Shown here piece by piece: positions 42,979-51,483 of a DNA stretch of 55,321 bases; the first letter of the stretch is position 1; the number at the start of each line of letters is the position of its first letter. Made by a program: the position numbers and the translations under genes. This DNA is from an uncultured Spartobacteria bacterium (GTDB lineage: Bacteria; Verrucomicrobiota; Verrucomicrobiia; Chthoniobacterales; Chthoniobacteraceae): positions 1 to 55,321 of the forward strand of contig CAIRYQ010000121.1 in NCBI GenBank assembly GCA_903882875.1, read 5' to 3'. The notes beneath the pieces are model-generated. The model saw only the letters and a program-made list of their open reading frames with translations, was not told where the DNA came from and did not search any database.

Positions 42979-45900
42979 GTGCCCACGTTGCAAAATCCGA
43001 CGCCAAATCCATCGCTGCGCATCCACTACCCGCCCGAGCTTCCCGTCTCGGGGAAGCGGGATGATATCCTCGCCGCGCTTGCGCAGCATCAGGTCGTGGT
43101 CGTCGCCGGCGAGACGGGCTCGGGCAAAACGACGCAGCTCCCGAAGATGTGCCTTGAGCGGCTGCTCGTCACCAAAGCGCGCGGACGCATCGGATGCACG
43201 CAGCCGCGACGCATGGCGGCGACCAGCGTTTCGCGCCGCGTGGCCGAGGAACTCGCCGTGCAGTGGGGCCGCGAGGTCGGGTGCAAGGTGCGTTTCGGCG
43301 ACGACACCAGCCGCGAGACGCTCGTGAAATTCATGACGGACGGCATCCTGCTCGCGGAGATCCAGAGCGACCCGATGCTGCGCGCATATTCGATCATCAT
43401 CGTGGACGAGGCGCACGAGCGTTCGCTGAACATTGATTTTCTCCTCGGCCATCTGCGCGGCCTGCTGAAGCGCCGGCCCGATCTGCAAGTCGTGATCACG
43501 TCGGCGACGATTGACACGCAGGCGTTCTCGGCGGCGTTTGCCAATGCGCCGATCATCGAGGCGAGCGGGCGGCTTTTTCCCGTCGAGGTACGCTACAAGG
43601 ACACGTCGGACGAGGAAGGCGAAGGGCTCGTGGAGGATGTCGTCACCATCGTCGAGGAGGCGCTCATCGAGTCGGACGACGGCGACATTCTCGTCTTCCT
43701 CGCGACAGAGCGCGACATCCGCGACACCTGCGATGCGCTCGAAGGCACGCTCGGGAAAAACTTCGAGGTGCTCGGACTTTTCGGACGCATGGCGTCGGCG
43801 GATCAGCAGCGGATTTTTTCGCCGGGGCAGAGACGCCGCGTGATCGTGTCCACAAATGTCGCCGAGACTTCGCTCACGATCCCGCGCATCCGCTACGTGA
43901 TTGATTCCGGCCTCGCGCGCATCAGCCGCTACAATCCACGCACGCGCACGAAGCGCCTGCCCGTCGAACCCGTCGCGCAGAGCAGCGCCAACCAGCGCGC
44001 AGGTCGTGCGGGCCGCGTGCGGGACGGCATCTGCGTGCGGCTCTACGCGCAGGAGGATTTTTGCGCGCGCCCGGCATTCACGCAGCCGGAAATCCAGCGT
44101 GCCAATCTCGCCGAGGTGATCTTGCGGATGAAGGCATTCCGCCTCGGCGAAGTGGAGACGTTTCCCTTTCTGAATCCGCCGTCGAATGCCGCAATGCAGG
44201 CGGGCTACACGCTGCTGCACGAACTCGGCGCACTGAACGACGAGCACGAGATGACACCGCTCGGCCACGAACTCGCGCGGCTGCCGATCGATCCCACGCT
44301 CGGGCGCATGATGCTCCAGGCGGCAAAAGAGGGCGTGCTCCCCGAGGTGCTCGTCATCGCCGCGGGGCTGGGCATCCCCGATCCGCGCGAGCGCCCCGAG
44401 GACGCAAAGGAAGCGGCGACCGCGGCGCACCGCGCGATGGCGGACGCGGAGTCGGACTTTCTCACGTTGCTCCGCATCTGGCGCGCGATGCCGCCCGCCG
44501 AGAGCCGGAATGCGCTGCGCCGCTGGGCAAAGGGAAATTTTTTCAATGCAAGCCGGTTGCGCGAGTGGCGCGACCTGCACCGGCAGCTCGCCGACGCGAT
44601 GGGTGTGAAACCCGCACTGCCGGACCGAGACGTCCACTACGAAGGCATCCACCGCTCGGTGCTCACGGGCCTGCTCGGCCACGTCGCGCGCCGCGAGGAA
44701 CGCAACACCTACAAGGCAACGGGCAACCGGCTCACGACGATCTTCCCCGGCAGCGGACTTTTCGCACGAGGGAAGAAACCCGCATCGGGATCGAAAAAAG
44801 CGCCGGAGGAAAAAGGCAAGGCTCCCTCACAGCCGCAGTGGATCATGGCCGCGGAAATCGTCGAGACCTCCGCGCTCTACGCGCGCACCGCCGCGCGCAT
44901 CCTGCCCGAGTGGATCGCGGATCTCGGCGCGCATCTCTGCTCGAAGCGATACGGCGATCCGTATTGGGATGCCAAGGCTGGGCGCGTGCTCGCGACCGAG
45001 CGCACGATTCTCAGCGGACTCGAAGTCGCACGCGGGCTCGTGGACTACGGGCGCATCGAGCCGAAGGAAGCCACGGAAATCTTCATCCGCGGCGCGCTCA
45101 TCGAGGCGCAGACGCCGGTGCAGCTCCGCTTCTTTTCCGAAAATCAAAAGCTGCGCGTGAAGATGGAAACCGCGCTGACCCGCGTGCGAAACCACCGCGC
45201 GCTCGTGCTCGACGAGATGCTTTACCGTTTCTACGCCGCGCGCATCGAAGCCGTCTCGTCGCTCCACGATCTCCAGCGGTTCGTGAAAGCGCGCCTCACC
45301 GCGGAGCCGGATTTTCTCGTCGCGACCGAGGAGGATCTGCTCGGCGATTCCGGCGCGGACTACGACCGCGATGCATTTCCCGAGCAGGTGCGTCTCGCGA
45401 ACACCGTCCTGCCGCTCTCCTACGAATACAATCCCGGCGACGAGAAGGACGGCGTGACCGTGAACGTCCCGCTGCCCGTCGCGCGCGCTCTCACCGCCGG
45501 GCAACTGCAATGGATGGTGCCCGGAATGCGCGCCGAGCAAATCAGCACGCTGCTCCGCGCGCTGCCGAAGGCGATCCGGAAAACTTTGCAGCCGATCGAG
45601 CCGAAGGTAGGCGAGATCACTGCGGCATTCGATCCGGGAAAGGACGAGTTTCTTTCCGCGCTCGCCGCGCACATCCAGCGCACGTACCGCGTCGCGCTGA
45701 AGGCCGAAGACTGGCCGCCGGACAGCCTGCCCGCGCATCTCATGCCGCGCATTCACATCGTGGACGACCGCAAGCGCGTGATCGCCTCGGGCCGCGATCT
45801 CTCCGCGCTGCACGACGAAATCGGCACTGCCCGCACGCCCGCATGGGATCGCGCGGTGCGCGAGTGGGAGCGCCCGGTCGGAAAATCGTGGAGCTTCGGC

Positions 45901-46740
45901 GACCTGCCGGAAAAAATCACCGTCGAGCAGATTGCCGGCACCCCGCATTTCGCATGGCCCTCGCTCGTCTTCACGGATGCAGGCGCATCCATCCGCCTCT
46001 GCCACGCGCGCGAGGAGGCGGAAGGTCTCGCCGTCCCCGCTGTGCGCCGCCTCGCGGAGATCGCCGCGGAAAAAGATCTCGCGTGGCTCGCGCGGGAATT
46101 CCGCCAGCTCGGCCTCGTGTCGGCACGCACGACAGGCCCTGCGAATTTCCGCCACGCATTCACTGTCGCCACGGCAAAGCTCGCCGGCACCGCGACGCCG
46201 TGGGGCGCGCCCGAATCGCTTTCGCGCGGCGCGATCGCGATGCTCACCGCACACGCATTGCGCCTCTCGCCACCCCTGCCGCTCACCGAGGCGCGCTTCC
46301 GCGAACTGCTCGCCACTTTCCACCGCGACCTGCCTGCCCTCGCACGAAAGGTCGGCGACATCACCGCACAGATCGTCACGCTGCGCCACGCGCTCGTCTC
46401 CTCGCCGCGCCGCTACGCCGCCTTCGATGCCGACCTCGCGCGCCTGCTCCCCACAGATTTTCCGGCGGGCATTCCGTTCACGCAATTCCCGCACATTCCG
46501 CGCTACCTCCGCGCCATGCAGCTCCGTGCCGAACGCGCCGCGCTCGCGCCCGCGAAGGACACGGAGAAGGCACGCCAGCTCGCGCCCTTTCACGGCTGGG
46601 AAAAGCGCGTCGCACCCGCGCGCCACTCGGAGTTCCGCTGGATGCTGGAGGAATTCCGTGTCTCCCTGTTCGCACAGGAACTCGGAACGCCCGCGCCCGT
46701 CTCAGCGCAACGCCTCGCCGCGCTAGGCGGGCTGTCGTGA
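42979..46740 (+). CDS. hrpA: ATP-dependent RNA helicase HrpA (DEAH box)
   Basis: A 1253-aa protein from GTG 42979. Walker A GETGSGKT at 44-51, Walker B/DEAH box VDEAHERS with DEAH at 143-146, motif III SATIDTQAF, and motif VI QRAGRAGRVRDG. Helicase-associated domains follow, and the long C-terminal DUF3418 region typical of HrpA is present (PVARALTAGQLQWMVPG, FLSALAAHIQRTYRV, ending in RYLRAMQLRAERAA). HrpA resolves mRNA structures and, in Escherichia coli, frees collided ribosomes. Length matches the family (about 1300). A short Lys-rich insertion (KKPASGSKKAPEEKGK, around residue 600) interrupts the OB-fold region. It may be co-transcribed with the dop gene. Confidence 0.96.
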   Translation: MPTLQNPTPNPSLRIHYPPELPVSGKRDDILAALAQHQVVVVAGETGSGKTTQLPKMCLERLLVTKARGRIGCTQPRRMAATSVSRRVAEELAVQWGREVGCKVRFGDDTSRETLVKFMTDGILLAEIQSDPMLRAYSIIIVDEAHERSLNIDFLLGHLRGLLKRRPDLQVVITSATIDTQAFSAAFANAPIIEASGRLFPVEVRYKDTSDEEGEGLVEDVVTIVEEALIESDDGDILVFLATERDIRDTCDALEGTLGKNFEVLGLFGRMASADQQRIFSPGQRRRVIVSTNVAETSLTIPRIRYVIDSGLARISRYNPRTRTKRLPVEPVAQSSANQRAGRAGRVRDGICVRLYAQEDFCARPAFTQPEIQRANLAEVILRMKAFRLGEVETFPFLNPPSNAAMQAGYTLLHELGALNDEHEMTPLGHELARLPIDPTLGRMMLQAAKEGVLPEVLVIAAGLGIPDPRERPEDAKEAATAAHRAMADAESDFLTLLRIWRAMPPAESRNALRRWAKGNFFNASRLREWRDLHRQLADAMGVKPALPDRDVHYEGIHRSVLTGLLGHVARREERNTYKATGNRLTTIFPGSGLFARGKKPASGSKKAPEEKGKAPSQPQWIMAAEIVETSALYARTAARILPEWIADLGAHLCSKRYGDPYWDAKAGRVLATERTILSGLEVARGLVDYGRIEPKEATEIFIRGALIEAQTPVQLRFFSENQKLRVKMETALTRVRNHRALVLDEMLYRFYAARIEAVSSLHDLQRFVKARLTAEPDFLVATEEDLLGDSGADYDRDAFPEQVRLANTVLPLSYEYNPGDEKDGVTVNVPLPVARALTAGQLQWMVPGMRAEQISTLLRALPKAIRKTLQPIEPKVGEITAAFDPGKDEFLSALAAHIQRTYRVALKAEDWPPDSLPAHLMPRIHIVDDRKRVIASGRDLSALHDEIGTARTPAWDRAVREWERPVGKSWSFGDLPEKITVEQIAGTPHFAWPSLVFTDAGASIRLCHAREEAEGLAVPAVRRLAEIAAEKDLAWLAREFRQLGLVSARTTGPANFRHAFTVATAKLAGTATPWGAPESLSRGAIAMLTAHALRLSPPLPLTEARFRELLATFHRDLPALARKVGDITAQIVTLRHALVSSPRRYAAFDADLARLLPTDFPAGIPFTQFPHIPRYLRAMQLRAERAALAPAKDTEKARQLAPFHGWEKRVAPARHSEFRWMLEEFRVSLFAQELGTPAPVSAQRLAALGGLS

Positions 46741-46977
46741 AATTTGCGCGGCCTTTCAAGAGTGCCGGCAACGGATTGCACATTGGCTTGCAGATGCGCG
46801 GGGAAATGGCGGCGCGCACGTTGAAGCCGCATTTTCACAAGCTGCCCCTCATCGCGTGCGCGCGCCGCCCGCAATCCGTTTCGCGGTGTTGTTCATAGAC
46901 CGCTGCGGCTCCGCCGCCCTGCGCTGGATTCTGTCAAACCCTCAAGCCACCGATTTGGAGTCAAACTCCCGGACAGC
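46741..46977. other. Gap after hrpA with a diverged copy of a downstream gene start
   Basis: There is no gene. The segment 46773-46862 aligns with 48862-48949, the start region of the Cys-rich gene: GGATTGC near its start, GCATTTTCACAAGCTGCCCC against GCATTTCACAAACTCCTGCT, then TCGC.TGCGCGC. It reads HFHKLPLIACAR against AFHKLLLVACAL and then loses the frame. This looks like a decayed duplicate of the signal-peptide region. Confidence 0.4.
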
Positions 46978-47011
46978 AAAAGACCCGGAGGATTTACCCT
47001 CCGGGTCTTTT
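46978..47011. terminator. Bidirectional rho-independent terminator
   Basis: AAAAGACCCGGAGG (46978-46991) and CCTCCGGGTCTTTT (46998-47011) form a 14-bp perfect stem with a 6-nt loop and T-rich ends on both strands. It can end both the hrpA transcript and the convergent small-protein gene that stops at 47048. It is the clearest terminator in the window. Confidence 0.9.
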
Positions 47012-47047
47012 GTTTGATTGATTGGATCAATCGGGAAGCGGGAAGCC

Positions 47048-47329
47048 TTATGACTTCTTCTCGGTGACTGATTCGCCCTTCTTGTTGTGCTTGTCGGTGG
47101 AGACCGTGACCGTCTTACCGACGAGGTCTGCGGCCTTCACTTCTTTGCCTTCGGCGTTGGTGATCTTCACCGTCGCGGCGAGCGTGATCGCTTCCGTGCC
47201 GACGGTCAGTTGCTTCTTCTCGGCGTCATAGGATTTGACTTCGCCAGTGACGGGAACCTTGATGCCGCATCCGGCATACGAGGCAACGGCCATCATCAAC
47301 GAGACTGCAATGGTAGTGAGTTTCTTCAT
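47048..47329 (-). CDS. Small exported protein of unknown function
   Basis: A 93-aa protein with a signal peptide (KKLTTIAVSLMMAVASYAGC). The short mature domain (VPVTGEVKSYDAEKKQLTVG, TEAITLAATVKITNAEGKEV) looks like a small OB- or SH3-like beta barrel. The SYAGC sequence could be a weak lipobox or a signal peptidase I site next to a Cys. The leader before the ATG is AAATAAAACC, and a strong terminator follows the stop. The start region is separated by about 200 nt from the divergent HupE/UreJ-like gene. Function is unknown; a link to the metal genes nearby is only positional. Confidence 0.75.
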   Translation of the reverse strand: MKKLTTIAVSLMMAVASYAGCGIKVPVTGEVKSYDAEKKQLTVGTEAITLAATVKITNAEGKEVKAADLVGKTVTVSTDKHNKKGESVTEKKS

Positions 47330-47530
47330 GGTTTTATTTGGGGCTTGATTGAGTTTTTGAAGGGAAGAATTCCCCTTCGGCTGGCGACTCTCGTGAAGGC
47401 CGCCGTCTTTGGCAACTCAAAAATCCGACCGAGTTTCAGCGGCAAAACTGGGCTCGCTTTGGATTCGCGTCCCCTCTACTGAGCTGCGCTGCAAACGGGA
47501 TCCCTCCCCAAGCCACCCGTTCTCCCACGC

Positions 47531-48760
47531 ATGAAACACCACTGTATTCCGATCCCGTCCCGGCTCTTTGCGGTCTTCTTCGCGCTTGCCTTCACCGCGA
47601 ACGCCTGGGCTCATCCGGTGCCGGATCTCCCGGTCCGATCCCATTTCGCGACCGACGGAAACGCCGAGATTCGCATTGAGGTGGACCCGCGCGGTTTTTC
47701 CGACAACCCGGAAGCCCTCAACTATTTTCAGAAGGCGACCATCGAGAGTCTTTCGCCGGAAAAGGTGAAGGAAATGAAGGACACCGCGGACGTTTTTGTC
47801 AGCCAGCGGCTCCGTTTCTTTTTCGATCCGATCGGCGAGGTGAAGCCGAAGATCACGTGGGAATTCAAGAAGCTCGGCGACGGCGGCATCCCGTTTGAGA
47901 CGGACGACAAAGGCCTGCTCAAGGGCGACGAGACCGTCCTCGTCGGATCGTGGAAAACTCAGGTGATCTCCGGCATGACCGGCTACCGGATCGAGGCGCT
48001 CCCGCTCACTCCCGGAAAAATGGGCGCGCCGCTCAGCGTGATGTTCGTCAATTTCATCGGCGGCAAACAGGTCGAGCGCTACGGCGTGCTCTACCCCGGC
48101 GAGATGAGCTTCACGCTCGATCTCACCGAGCAGGGCATCTCCCCGAAATCGGGCGGGCGCACCGAAGGCTCCGTCGGCGTGAAGGCGACCCCGGGCGACT
48201 GGCTCACGCTTTTCGGGTCCGAGATCAAACGCGGGTTTGGACACGTCGTCCCCACGGGGCTGGACCACATCCTCTTTGTCCTCGGCGTCTTCCTTATGAC
48301 GCGGAAATGGAAGCCGCTCGTCCTCCAGATTTCCACCTTCACCGTCGCCCACACCCTCACGCTCTGGCTCGCCTCCGCGGGCTACGTGAAGCTCCCCCGC
48401 AACATCGTGGACCCGCTCATCGCCGCGAGCATCGTGGTCGTCGCGCTGGAAAACGTCCTCTTCAAAAACTACACCCACTGGCGGCTGCTCATCGTCTTCG
48501 GCTTCGGCCTCATCCACGGGCTCGGATTCGCCGGCGCCATGGCCACCCGGCTCGATTCCAATTCCTCGCTCGTCATCGGCCTGCTGGGAATCAATCTCGG
48601 GGTCGAGTTCGGCCAGTTGACGGTGATCGCCCTCGCGCTCATCCTCACTGGCTACATCCGCGATTCGGAAAAATACCGGAAGTTCGTCGTCGTCCCCGGC
48701 TCGCTCGCGATCGCGGCGCTGGGCGTGTGGTGGTTTATCGAACGCATCAGCTCCCGATAG
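47531..48760 (+). CDS. HupE/UreJ-like membrane protein
   Basis: A 409-aa protein: a signal peptide (LFAVFFALAFTANAWAHPV), a periplasmic domain of about 200 residues, then a C-terminal HupE/UreJ_2-type membrane domain with six predicted helices. The family His/Asp motif is present in GFGHVVPTGLDHILFVLGVF, followed by FTVAHTLTLWLAS and GLIHGLGFAGAM. Members are thought to move nickel, cobalt or other divalent metals; in PVC and Bacteroidetes genomes they often stand next to metal-resistance genes. The neighbours downstream (Cys-rich, HMA-like and SCO1-like proteins) suggest metal, perhaps copper, handling. Confidence 0.85.
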   Translation: MKHHCIPIPSRLFAVFFALAFTANAWAHPVPDLPVRSHFATDGNAEIRIEVDPRGFSDNPEALNYFQKATIESLSPEKVKEMKDTADVFVSQRLRFFFDPIGEVKPKITWEFKKLGDGGIPFETDDKGLLKGDETVLVGSWKTQVISGMTGYRIEALPLTPGKMGAPLSVMFVNFIGGKQVERYGVLYPGEMSFTLDLTEQGISPKSGGRTEGSVGVKATPGDWLTLFGSEIKRGFGHVVPTGLDHILFVLGVFLMTRKWKPLVLQISTFTVAHTLTLWLASAGYVKLPRNIVDPLIAASIVVVALENVLFKNYTHWRLLIVFGFGLIHGLGFAGAMATRLDSNSSLVIGLLGINLGVEFGQLTVIALALILTGYIRDSEKYRKFVVVPGSLAIAALGVWWFIERISSR

Positions 48761-48911
48761 GCGTCAGCATCTCAGCACATTCCGGCGGAGCGCGCCGGGG
48801 CCAGCGTGGTGGAGAATGCACCCGGCTTACGGCGGCGACGGACTGCCATTGCATTGCGATGCCTTGGATTGCCCTTGCTTCCACAGATCCGGCGAAGTAG
48901 GGAATGCAGCG

Positions 48912-49298
48912 TTGCAGTCCGCATTTCACAAACTCCTGCTTGTCGCCTGCGCGCTCTACCTGAGCGGCGCGCACTGGGCGGTGCTGCAAGTCACGGCGTG
49001 GACGGGGATGCTCATTTCACGCTCGCAGACCGAAGGCGTGGTGGAGGCGGTGAAGACGACCTTCGATGGCGAGCACCCTTGCCCGATGTGCTGCGTGATC
49101 GAGTCCGGACAGAAGGAGGAGAAGCGCAACGCCATGGATGCTCCGATGCTAAAGGCGCTCATGGAAGTGAAGCTCGTGGCGATGGAAAATGCCGCGCTGC
49201 CGGTGCCTGCGATTTCGGGAGAACTTCGCTGGATGGAATTTTCCCCGATGGCCTCGCTGCGCACGGATGCGCCGCCGACCCCGCCGCCGCTCGCCTGA
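48912..49298 (+). CDS. Small exported Cys-containing protein, metal cluster
   Basis: A 128-aa protein if started at TTG 48912, which gives a hydrophobic leader (SAFHKLLLVACALYLSGAHW); the frame is open to ATG 48816, but the added residues do not look like a signal. The core has WAVLQVTAWTGMLISRSQ, then FDGEHPCPMCCVIESGQK, a CPMCC cluster in a place where relatives also carry Cys pairs. It ends in a Pro-rich tail. Small proteins of this type sit beside metal-efflux or copper genes, but their role is unknown. A decayed copy of the leader region lies after hrpA. Confidence 0.6.
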   Translation: MQSAFHKLLLVACALYLSGAHWAVLQVTAWTGMLISRSQTEGVVEAVKTTFDGEHPCPMCCVIESGQKEEKRNAMDAPMLKALMEVKLVAMENAALPVPAISGELRWMEFSPMASLRTDAPPTPPPLA

Positions 49299-49601
49299 CC
49301 GGGCGGCTGCAACCTGCATGTGAATCGCCGCGCATTCGCGTGGCGCTGACGGCCCTTTCCCGGACCGCGCTGCAAGGCTGAGACGCCCGCATTCTGCCCC
49401 ATGCCCGGACGTATCGCGTCCGAATGTCCCGGCGTGGTCATTTCCCGCGGAGGGCGGTCGTGTGACCGCATCGTGAGAGCCTGCAGAATCCGCCGCGCGT
49501 CGTTGCGTGGTGACTTTGCACGCCGCAGCAGCCGCACCGCCCTCCACCGGAACCCCTCGCTCCGGACGCAACAAACCAAACCCAAACCCATCTCTGTACC
49601 C
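49299..49601. other. Intergenic region before the HMA-like gene
   Basis: This 303-nt gap has no gene. A hairpin-like segment at 49326-49345 (CGCCGCG-CATT-CGCGTGGCG) lies just after the Cys-rich gene and could act as a weak terminator, without a T run. The last 35 nt form a C/A-rich leader (CAACAAACCAAACCC) before the next ATG. Confidence 0.35.
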
Positions 49602-49970
49602 ATGTGGAAACATATTCTCACCGTCCTGCTCATCGCGGCCTCCGTCTTCGCGTCCGCACACTTGAAACGCACACCGGAGGGCCCTGCGGTCGAGTTCCGC
49701 TGCCACCTTCCGGACATCGTCTGCGACGCGTGCCGCGGCTCGGTCACCGCTGAACTGAAAAAAGAAGCGGGCATCCGCGAAGTGCGCTTCGAGGGCGAGG
49801 ACCGCAAGGAACTCGTCGTGACGCACAGCGCGCAGCGCACGCCGGAGTCGCTGCGAATCTCGCTCGCGCGCATCGGCTACCCCGCCGAGGCGCTCGACGG
49901 CGATCCCAGCAAGGCCGTCTCACACCAGAAATGCGTCTGCCCCATTGAGCGCGCAAAACAACAGCAGTGA
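49602..49970 (+). CDS. Exported HMA-like metal-binding protein
   Basis: A 122-aa protein from ATG 49602: leader WKHILTVLLIAASVFASAHL, then a ferredoxin-like fold resembling heavy-metal-associated domains, with CDACRGSVTAELKKEAGI (CxxC metal site), VRFEGEDRKELVVTH and ISLARIGYPAEAL, the last matching the usual LxxxGYxA end of HMA domains. A second Cys pair follows in QKCVCPIE. It should bind a soft metal such as Cu(I) in the periplasm and hand it on; the SCO1-like gene starts 4 nt after its stop, supporting copper delivery. Confidence 0.75.
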   Translation: MWKHILTVLLIAASVFASAHLKRTPEGPAVEFRCHLPDIVCDACRGSVTAELKKEAGIREVRFEGEDRKELVVTHSAQRTPESLRISLARIGYPAEALDGDPSKAVSHQKCVCPIERAKQQQ

Positions 49971-49974
49971 GGCG

Positions 49975-50583
49975 ATGAAAAATTCGCTCAAGGCGCTCGT
50001 CATCCTCACGCTGCTCGTCGGTGCCGGATTCGCGTCGAATCATTTCATCGGCGCTGCGCTCAAGGCGAACCGGCCTCCGACGCAGACGCTGCCCGTGGGC
50101 CGCGCGGTGCCGGACTTCCGGCTCACCGAGAGCCGCGGGCAGCACGTCACGCTCGCGGATTTGAAAGGCAAAGTCTGGGTCGCGAACCTCATGTTCGCCT
50201 CGTGCCCGGACGTGTGCGTCCGCATGGCCGAGCAGTTCGCGAAACTCGATCGCCAGCTCGGCCCGCGCGACGACGTGCGGCTCGTATCCATCACCATCAC
50301 GCCGGACGCCGACACGCCCTCGGTTCTCCGCGCCTACGCGGACAAGCTCGGGGCGTCGGAGAAGTGGTGGTTCCTCACCGGCGACCGCGCGGAAATCGTG
50401 AAGCTGGCCAACCACGGCTTCCTCCTCTCCGCCGGAACAGCCGAGACGCTCACCCACAGCGACAAGCTCGTGCTCGTGGACCGCACGGGAATCGTGCGCG
50501 GCTACTTCGACGGCGGCAACCCCGAGAGCGTCCCGCGACTCGCCGCGGAAATCGCGCGGCTCATTTCAGTCCAATCCAAATGA
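49975..50583 (+). CDS. SCO1/SenC family copper chaperone
   Basis: A 202-aa membrane-anchored thioredoxin-fold protein: N-terminal helix (LKALVILTLLVGAGFASNHF), VPDFRLTESRGQHVTL, the metal-binding Cys77 and Cys81 in FASCPDVCVRM, VSITITPDADTPSVLRAYAD, and the His ligand in LTHSDKLVLVDRTG. SCO proteins deliver copper to the CuA site of cytochrome c oxidase or act as thiol reductases. It starts 4 nt after the HMA-like gene, so the two form an operon. An upstream in-frame TTG (49945) overlaps the previous gene and is less likely. Confidence 0.92.
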   Translation: MKNSLKALVILTLLVGAGFASNHFIGAALKANRPPTQTLPVGRAVPDFRLTESRGQHVTLADLKGKVWVANLMFASCPDVCVRMAEQFAKLDRQLGPRDDVRLVSITITPDADTPSVLRAYADKLGASEKWWFLTGDRAEIVKLANHGFLLSAGTAETLTHSDKLVLVDRTGIVRGYFDGGNPESVPRLAAEIARLISVQSK

Positions 50584-50620
50584 AACCAACAACCAACCCA
50601 AACACCAAACCCATCAACCA

Positions 50621-51394
50621 ATGAAACCACACATAAGCATGACCAAACACATCATCCTAACCATCGCCGGATCGCTTCTTCTGAAAGCGACCGCCTCTGC
50701 CGCGCTGCTCTCCAGCGGCTCGGCGACGATCAACTACAACGCAACCGCGTGGGGCAACCTTGCCTCCGGTTACGGTCCAACTCCAGTCCTCGCACTCGAC
50801 GGCTTCTTCAATCAGGCCACTGCAAATTCGCTCACCGGCTCGCAAATTCTCAACGCCGCTGCGGATCCGTACGCCTCCTACACGGGGCAGGTCTATGCGA
50901 TGAACGGCGCGTCCGTCAGCAATCTCGCGGGCCGCTACACGCAGGCGACGAACTTCAACTTCACGCTTGGAAATCCGCAGGTGGAGACCGGTTCCATCGG
51001 CCTCGGCGGCGTCGCGCGATTTGGAGTCTATGGCGGAGCCTACGGCGAACTCGAATTCGGCGACTTCACACTGCAATACAGTGCCTCGCGGATCCTGGCG
51101 GGCGGTAGCGGATGGTATCTCAAGAACAACATCGCTCCGGCGGGCGCAGCATTCGATCTGATCAACCCGAATGTTGTCGAGACAGGGACTACGCTCAGCA
51201 TCTCCGGCGATCTCGGCGTGAGCTATGAAGTCGCGAACTTCCTCTTTGGCACACCATCCGACCAAGGTGCCGACGTAGGTACGTTTAGCTTCACCGGCAT
51301 CGTGGCGGTACCGGAACCGGCCACCGCGTGCTTCGGTCTCGTCGCCGTCGCCGCAGCCTTGGTGCGCAACCGCAGGAGCAGGCAGACCGCGTAA
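50621..51394 (+). CDS. PEP-CTERM sorted secreted protein, copy 1
   Basis: A 257-aa exported protein: signal (HIILTIAGSLLLKATASAAL), a beta-rich body (SGSATINYNATAWGNLASGY, GWYLKNNIAPAGAAFDLI, ISGDLGVSYEVANFLF) and a C-terminal PEP-CTERM signal, VPEPATACFGLVAVAAALVR then RNRRSR. Exosortase would recognise the Pro-Glu-Pro motif and attach or release the protein at the surface, usually with exopolysaccharide. A paralogue follows directly. Start is ATG 50621, with ATG 50639 as an alternative. The leader (CCAAACACCAAACCCATCAA) is C/A-rich without a Shine-Dalgarno sequence. Confidence 0.85.
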   Translation: MKPHISMTKHIILTIAGSLLLKATASAALLSSGSATINYNATAWGNLASGYGPTPVLALDGFFNQATANSLTGSQILNAAADPYASYTGQVYAMNGASVSNLAGRYTQATNFNFTLGNPQVETGSIGLGGVARFGVYGGAYGELEFGDFTLQYSASRILAGGSGWYLKNNIAPAGAAFDLINPNVVETGTTLSISGDLGVSYEVANFLFGTPSDQGADVGTFSFTGIVAVPEPATACFGLVAVAAALVRNRRSRQTA

Positions 51395-51412
51395 TCTGAA
51401 CCATTGGGGGAA

Positions 51413-51463
51413 GCCGTCGGGTGTCTTTGTGCCGGAGCGAATCCGGCAGCGATGCCCGACGGC
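51413..51463 (+). promoter_or_regulatory. Stable nested hairpin between PEP-CTERM genes
   Basis: GCCGTCGGG (51413-51421) pairs with CCCGACGGC (51455-51463), and inside it GCCGGA (51431-51436) pairs with TCCGGC (51442-51447). No T run follows, so it is more likely an mRNA-stabilising or attenuating structure than a classic terminator. Confidence 0.6.
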
Positions 51464-51483
51464 AAATCCCAACCCGTCCGCCA

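Noticed and set aside
44061-46898. Plus-strand frame of 945 codons inside hrpA
   Set aside because: Shifted frame of hrpA with an extreme Arg/Ala/His composition; the hrpA frame carries all helicase motifs.
46900-46980. tRNA or small RNA before the terminator
   Set aside because: Segments such as GATTTGGAGTCAAACTCC recall a T-arm, but no cloverleaf can be folded.
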